Assembly (NCBI GenBank): GCA_900321665.1
Contig: ONWY01000016.1
Span: 1-14,909 of the forward strand
Source: an uncultured Eubacteriales bacterium
Lineage (GTDB): Bacteria > Bacillota > Clostridia > Oscillospirales > Acutalibacteraceae
Direction: 5' to 3'
DNA: 14,909 bases
The position numbers were made by a program, and so were the translations under genes. This document shows, piece by piece, positions 12,284-14,909 of the stretch; the stretch's first letter is position 1; each line of letters opens with the position of its first letter. The notes under the pieces were generated by a model. The model saw only the letters and a list, made by a program, of their open reading frames with translations, made no database searches and was not told where the DNA came from.

Positions 12284-14909
12284 ATGAAAAAAAATTTATT
12301 TAGAGTGAAGAATGCATTACTTTGTGTATGCCTGATTAGTACAGCCTTTGCAGGCTGCGGAAAGGGAACAGATGCTTCACTTGCGGGCTCTGTGATGAAG
12401 AATTATGCTAAAAAGATGATTTGCGCTTTTCTTACAGCGCTGATGGTGATTACAGTAATGCCCGCTTCGGCATATGCTGCGGACGGAATATCATATGTCC
12501 GCCGCTCGTGGAATTCGAGCACAAAGATGGTTGAAAAAGTAACGGACACCTGTACAAACTACACCCATTTGTGGGATTATTCCGAGGACGACGACCACAC
12601 CTTGTACAGCGGCTGGTATATTGCCGACAACGGTCTGAGCTTTGACGAGCTTGAGGTTGCGGGAACTGTTAATATTATCGTTCCGGACGGTAACTATCTG
12701 TACTGCGACGAGGGTATTATTGTAAATCCCGGCAACACTCTCAATATCTACGGTCAGGCAAACGACAGCGGTATTCTTGATATTTTCAATTCCGATAACT
12801 ATTGCGCAGGTATCGGCGGCAGCGACGAAACAAACTGCGGTACTATCAATATTTACGGCGGTACCGTTAAGGCGGAAGCCGACTACGAAGCAGCAGGTAT
12901 CGGCAGCGGTGACGAAGCTGAAGGTACTAACGGAACCATCTCAATCTACGGCGGCACCGTAACTGCAACGGGCGCAAGCTGGGGCGCAGGTATCGGCGGC
13001 GGCGACGAAGTCAGCGGAGGTACTGTCAGAATTTACGGCGGTAATGTTACCGCAAACGGCGGTAAGCGTGCAGCAGGTATCGGCGGTGGTAACAAAGCCA
13101 ATGGCGGTACTGTTGAGATTTATGGCGGCGACGTAACCGCAAACGGCGGCGGCTGGGGCGCAGGTATCGGCGGCGGTAACAATGGCAACAGCGGCAACAT
13201 CACTATTAACGGCGGAAAAGTAACTGCAACAGGCGGTGACGGCGGCGCCGCTCTCGGCGACGGCGACGGCGATGTCTATTGCAGCGGCAACATCACTATT
13301 AACGGCGGTGACATAACTGCAAAGGGCGGTGATGAAGCGGCAGGTATCGGCGGCGGTAACCAGGGAGGCCAATACGCCGGTAATATTACAATAAACGATG
13401 GCACAATTGATGCAACAGGCGGTCAGTACGCGGCAGGTATCGGCGGCGGCGACCAGGAACCATCCGGTATGATTGATATATACGGCGGTAATATTACTGC
13501 AACAGGCGGTCAGTACGCGTCAGGTATCGGCGGCGGTGATGAAGCAGGTGCAGAAAGAATTCGCATATATGGCGGTACTATTGACGCCGACGGCTCAACA
13601 GGTATCGGCAGCGGCGCTAACGGTAAAATAGGCACGATTTTAATCTTCGGCGGTAATATTAAAACACAGGGCCGCACTTACGGCGCAGGTATCGGCGGTT
13701 CATGGAAAAGCATCGGAGGTTCAATCACTATCCGTAACGGTAAAATTCTCAGCAAAGGCGGTTACGGTGGCGCAGGTATCGGCTGCGGTTGGAAGAGTGA
13801 TGACACGGAGCACGTAACGATTACTATCAGTGACGGAGACGTTGAGGCTTACGGTGGTCACGGAAGCTACAGTCTTGCTCAGTACAGTGACTCATTGGCG
13901 CTCGCGGGTCCGGGTATCGGAGGCATTTTATTCGAAGGTGACATCATATTAAGCGGCGGTAATATTAAGTCGTGGGGTTCCTTTTCCTATTGCGAGGAGT
14001 ATCCCGAATATCCCTCGTACTACGATTACAGTGACAGCACCGGAATCGGTTCGACAGTTTTGATGCAAAAAGGCTCTATTACGGTAGGCGATAACGCTAA
14101 TATTGAAACAGGAACCTATTCCACTCGTCTCCATTACAGAACTCCGAATCTGGTTTTTAACGATAACACAAGGGTAAAAACCAAAAACGGCGACACTATC
14201 AAATACATTGATAAAAATGACAGAGAAAGCATTTGCAAATCTGCGAAGGCTGGCCGTATTTATGTTGAGCACTGCGACCATGGAAGCAATAACTATTCCG
14301 TTATTAATGCAGATTCTCACAATTCAGTTTGTAATTATTGCGGCCACCAGACTACAGAAGCTCACGAAATGGTGGTAAGTTCATGGTCCTGGAGCGATGA
14401 CAACATCTCTGCAACGGTTCGTCTGACCTGCAAAGATTGCGGATATATAACTGACGTTGTGGCAACTGTTGCAGAACCTGTTTATGACGACCACGGCGCA
14501 GCCCAATATGTTGCAACTGCACAGTACAAGGGCAAGAGCTATTCAGATGAACGCTTTATCAAAGACGGTGTAGTTATTGATGAAGGCGTTACAATTACCT
14601 GGAGAAACAGCGACGGCACGTTCCTTGATACCGAGTATTATAAAAAAGGCGCTGAAATTTCATTTAAGGGCGATACTCCCGAATGTCCCAAGGAGGGCGG
14701 AACGTTTGCAGGATGGGATGACGGCAACCACAGTTATGTTCTGCCAGCTCAGTCAATTCCTGCGGCCTCAGAAAATTTAACCTATACCGCTTTCTATAAA
14801 TTTGACGCCGCTGAAAAGCGTACCGACGAAGACGGCGAATATTTCACGGGAAGAGTTGCCCATTTTGAAATAACGTCTGAATCGGGTTATTTAGGTACGT
14901 TATACTTTG
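12284..14909 (+). CDS. Secreted glycine-rich beta-solenoid repeat protein, 3' truncated by window edge
   Basis: One frame runs without a stop from ATG 12284 to the window end (at least 875 residues). Residues 1-25 look like a lipoprotein signal (basic head, hydrophobic core, lipobox-like AFAGC with Cys25). A second, Sec type I signal follows at 38-66 (NYAKK head, hydrophobic core, ASAYA-A cleavage). Residues 175 to about 586 hold about 14 repeats, mostly 29 residues, of the form AGIGGGx...GTVxIYGGxVTAxGG, as in parallel beta-helix proteins and PF14262-like carbohydrate-binding surface proteins. Next come C664, then C683-x2-C686 and C716-x2-C719, which could form a zinc ribbon. An InlB/Flg_new-like module (about 770-840; TITWRNSDGTFLD, FAGWDDGNHSY) follows. 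It is probably a surface adhesin or glycan-binding protein; any cell-wall anchor lies beyond the window. The ribosome site is AGGTTGAG. Codon use is close to that of its neighbours. Confidence 0.9.
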   Translation, partial: MKKNLFRVKNALLCVCLISTAFAGCGKGTDASLAGSVMKNYAKKMICAFLTALMVITVMPASAYAADGISYVRRSWNSSTKMVEKVTDTCTNYTHLWDYSEDDDHTLYSGWYIADNGLSFDELEVAGTVNIIVPDGNYLYCDEGIIVNPGNTLNIYGQANDSGILDIFNSDNYCAGIGGSDETNCGTINIYGGTVKAEADYEAAGIGSGDEAEGTNGTISIYGGTVTATGASWGAGIGGGDEVSGGTVRIYGGNVTANGGKRAAGIGGGNKANGGTVEIYGGDVTANGGGWGAGIGGGNNGNSGNITINGGKVTATGGDGGAALGDGDGDVYCSGNITINGGDITAKGGDEAAGIGGGNQGGQYAGNITINDGTIDATGGQYAAGIGGGDQEPSGMIDIYGGNITATGGQYASGIGGGDEAGAERIRIYGGTIDADGSTGIGSGANGKIGTILIFGGNIKTQGRTYGAGIGGSWKSIGGSITIRNGKILSKGGYGGAGIGCGWKSDDTEHVTITISDGDVEAYGGHGSYSLAQYSDSLALAGPGIGGILFEGDIILSGGNIKSWGSFSYCEEYPEYPSYYDYSDSTGIGSTVLMQKGSITVGDNANIETGTYSTRLHYRTPNLVFNDNTRVKTKNGDTIKYIDKNDRESICKSAKAGRIYVEHCDHGSNNYSVINADSHNSVCNYCGHQTTEAHEMVVSSWSWSDDNISATVRLTCKDCGYITDVVATVAEPVYDDHGAAQYVATAQYKGKSYSDERFIKDGVVIDEGVTITWRNSDGTFLDTEYYKKGAEISFKGDTPECPKEGGTFAGWDDGNHSYVLPAQSIPAASENLTYTAFYKFDAAEKRTDEDGEYFTGRVAHFEITSESGYLGTLYF
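12806..14041 (+). repeat. In-frame coding tandem repeats, mostly 87-bp period
   Basis: Units begin at 12806, 12893, 12986, 13073, 13160, 13247, 13340, 13433, 13520, 13598, 13685, 13772, 13910 and 14039. Spacings are 87 or 93 bp except one of 78 and the last two (138 and 129), where the motif decays. The DNA phrase GCAGGTATCGGCGGC is nearly constant while the middle of each unit varies. This pattern suggests amplification by unequal recombination under a fixed structural turn. Confidence 0.9.

Noticed and set aside
12941..13372. 143-codon minus-strand frame with repeated motifs
   Set aside because: It is the complement of the in-frame solenoid repeats, so its repetition is inherited; no start signal.
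13949..14320. 123-codon minus-strand frame
   Set aside because: Lies wholly inside the large repeat-protein frame and has no ribosome site or motif.

Overview
The window looks like a chromosomal segment of a Clostridia member, most plausibly the Oscillospirales/Ruminococcaceae group. This is inferred from gene order, Firmicutes-type Shine-Dalgarno sites and promoters, and the style of the intergenic repeats; no database search was possible. The first 8.1 kb is a housekeeping block on the + strand. It holds the end of a SAM methyltransferase, a small acidic ORF on the minus strand, purA, a broken pduL, the SRP RNA gene, then dnaX-ybaB-recR (the same SRP RNA-dnaX-yaaK-recR order as Bacillus), smpB and ssrA (tmRNA). 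SmpB and tmRNA are the two parts of trans-translation and sit side by side. The gaps here are unusually rich in palindromes and inverted repeats: nested stem-loops after purA, a 163-bp inverted repeat and a 107-bp-period direct repeat between the SRP RNA and dnaX, a perfect 32-bp palindrome over the recR stop codon, and a 163-bp imperfect palindrome that ends 5 bp before the mature tmRNA 5' end.

From 8.1 to 10.7 kb the minus strand carries a two-component system and a downstream GNAT acetyltransferase. The kinase is LytS/YehU-like (six likely membrane segments, HisKA_3-like/His_kinase box, HATPase). Its partner, translationally coupled to it, has an N-terminal XRE-type helix-turn-helix followed by a receiver domain. 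This reverses the usual receiver-first order and replaces the expected LytTR output domain. A good sigma-A promoter with overlapping repeats lies upstream of the regulator.

From 10.7 to 12.2 kb there is a 274-bp unit bounded by 23-bp inverted repeats that resemble a tRNA T-arm, then an unrecognised six-helix membrane protein and a terminator-rich gap.

From 12284 to the window end runs one open frame with no stop (at least 875 residues). It encodes a secreted, glycine-rich repeat protein: an unusual double signal region (lipoprotein-like, then Sec type I), about 14 solenoid repeats of mostly 29 residues carrying an AGIGGG motif, a CxxC...CxxC segment, and an InlB/Flg_new-like module. It is probably a surface adhesin or carbohydrate-binding protein. 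No CRISPR array, tRNA gene, transposase or integrase was found. The strongest candidates for something undescribed are the XRE-receiver regulator, the repeat protein with its double signal, and the palindromic elements around ssrA and dnaX.
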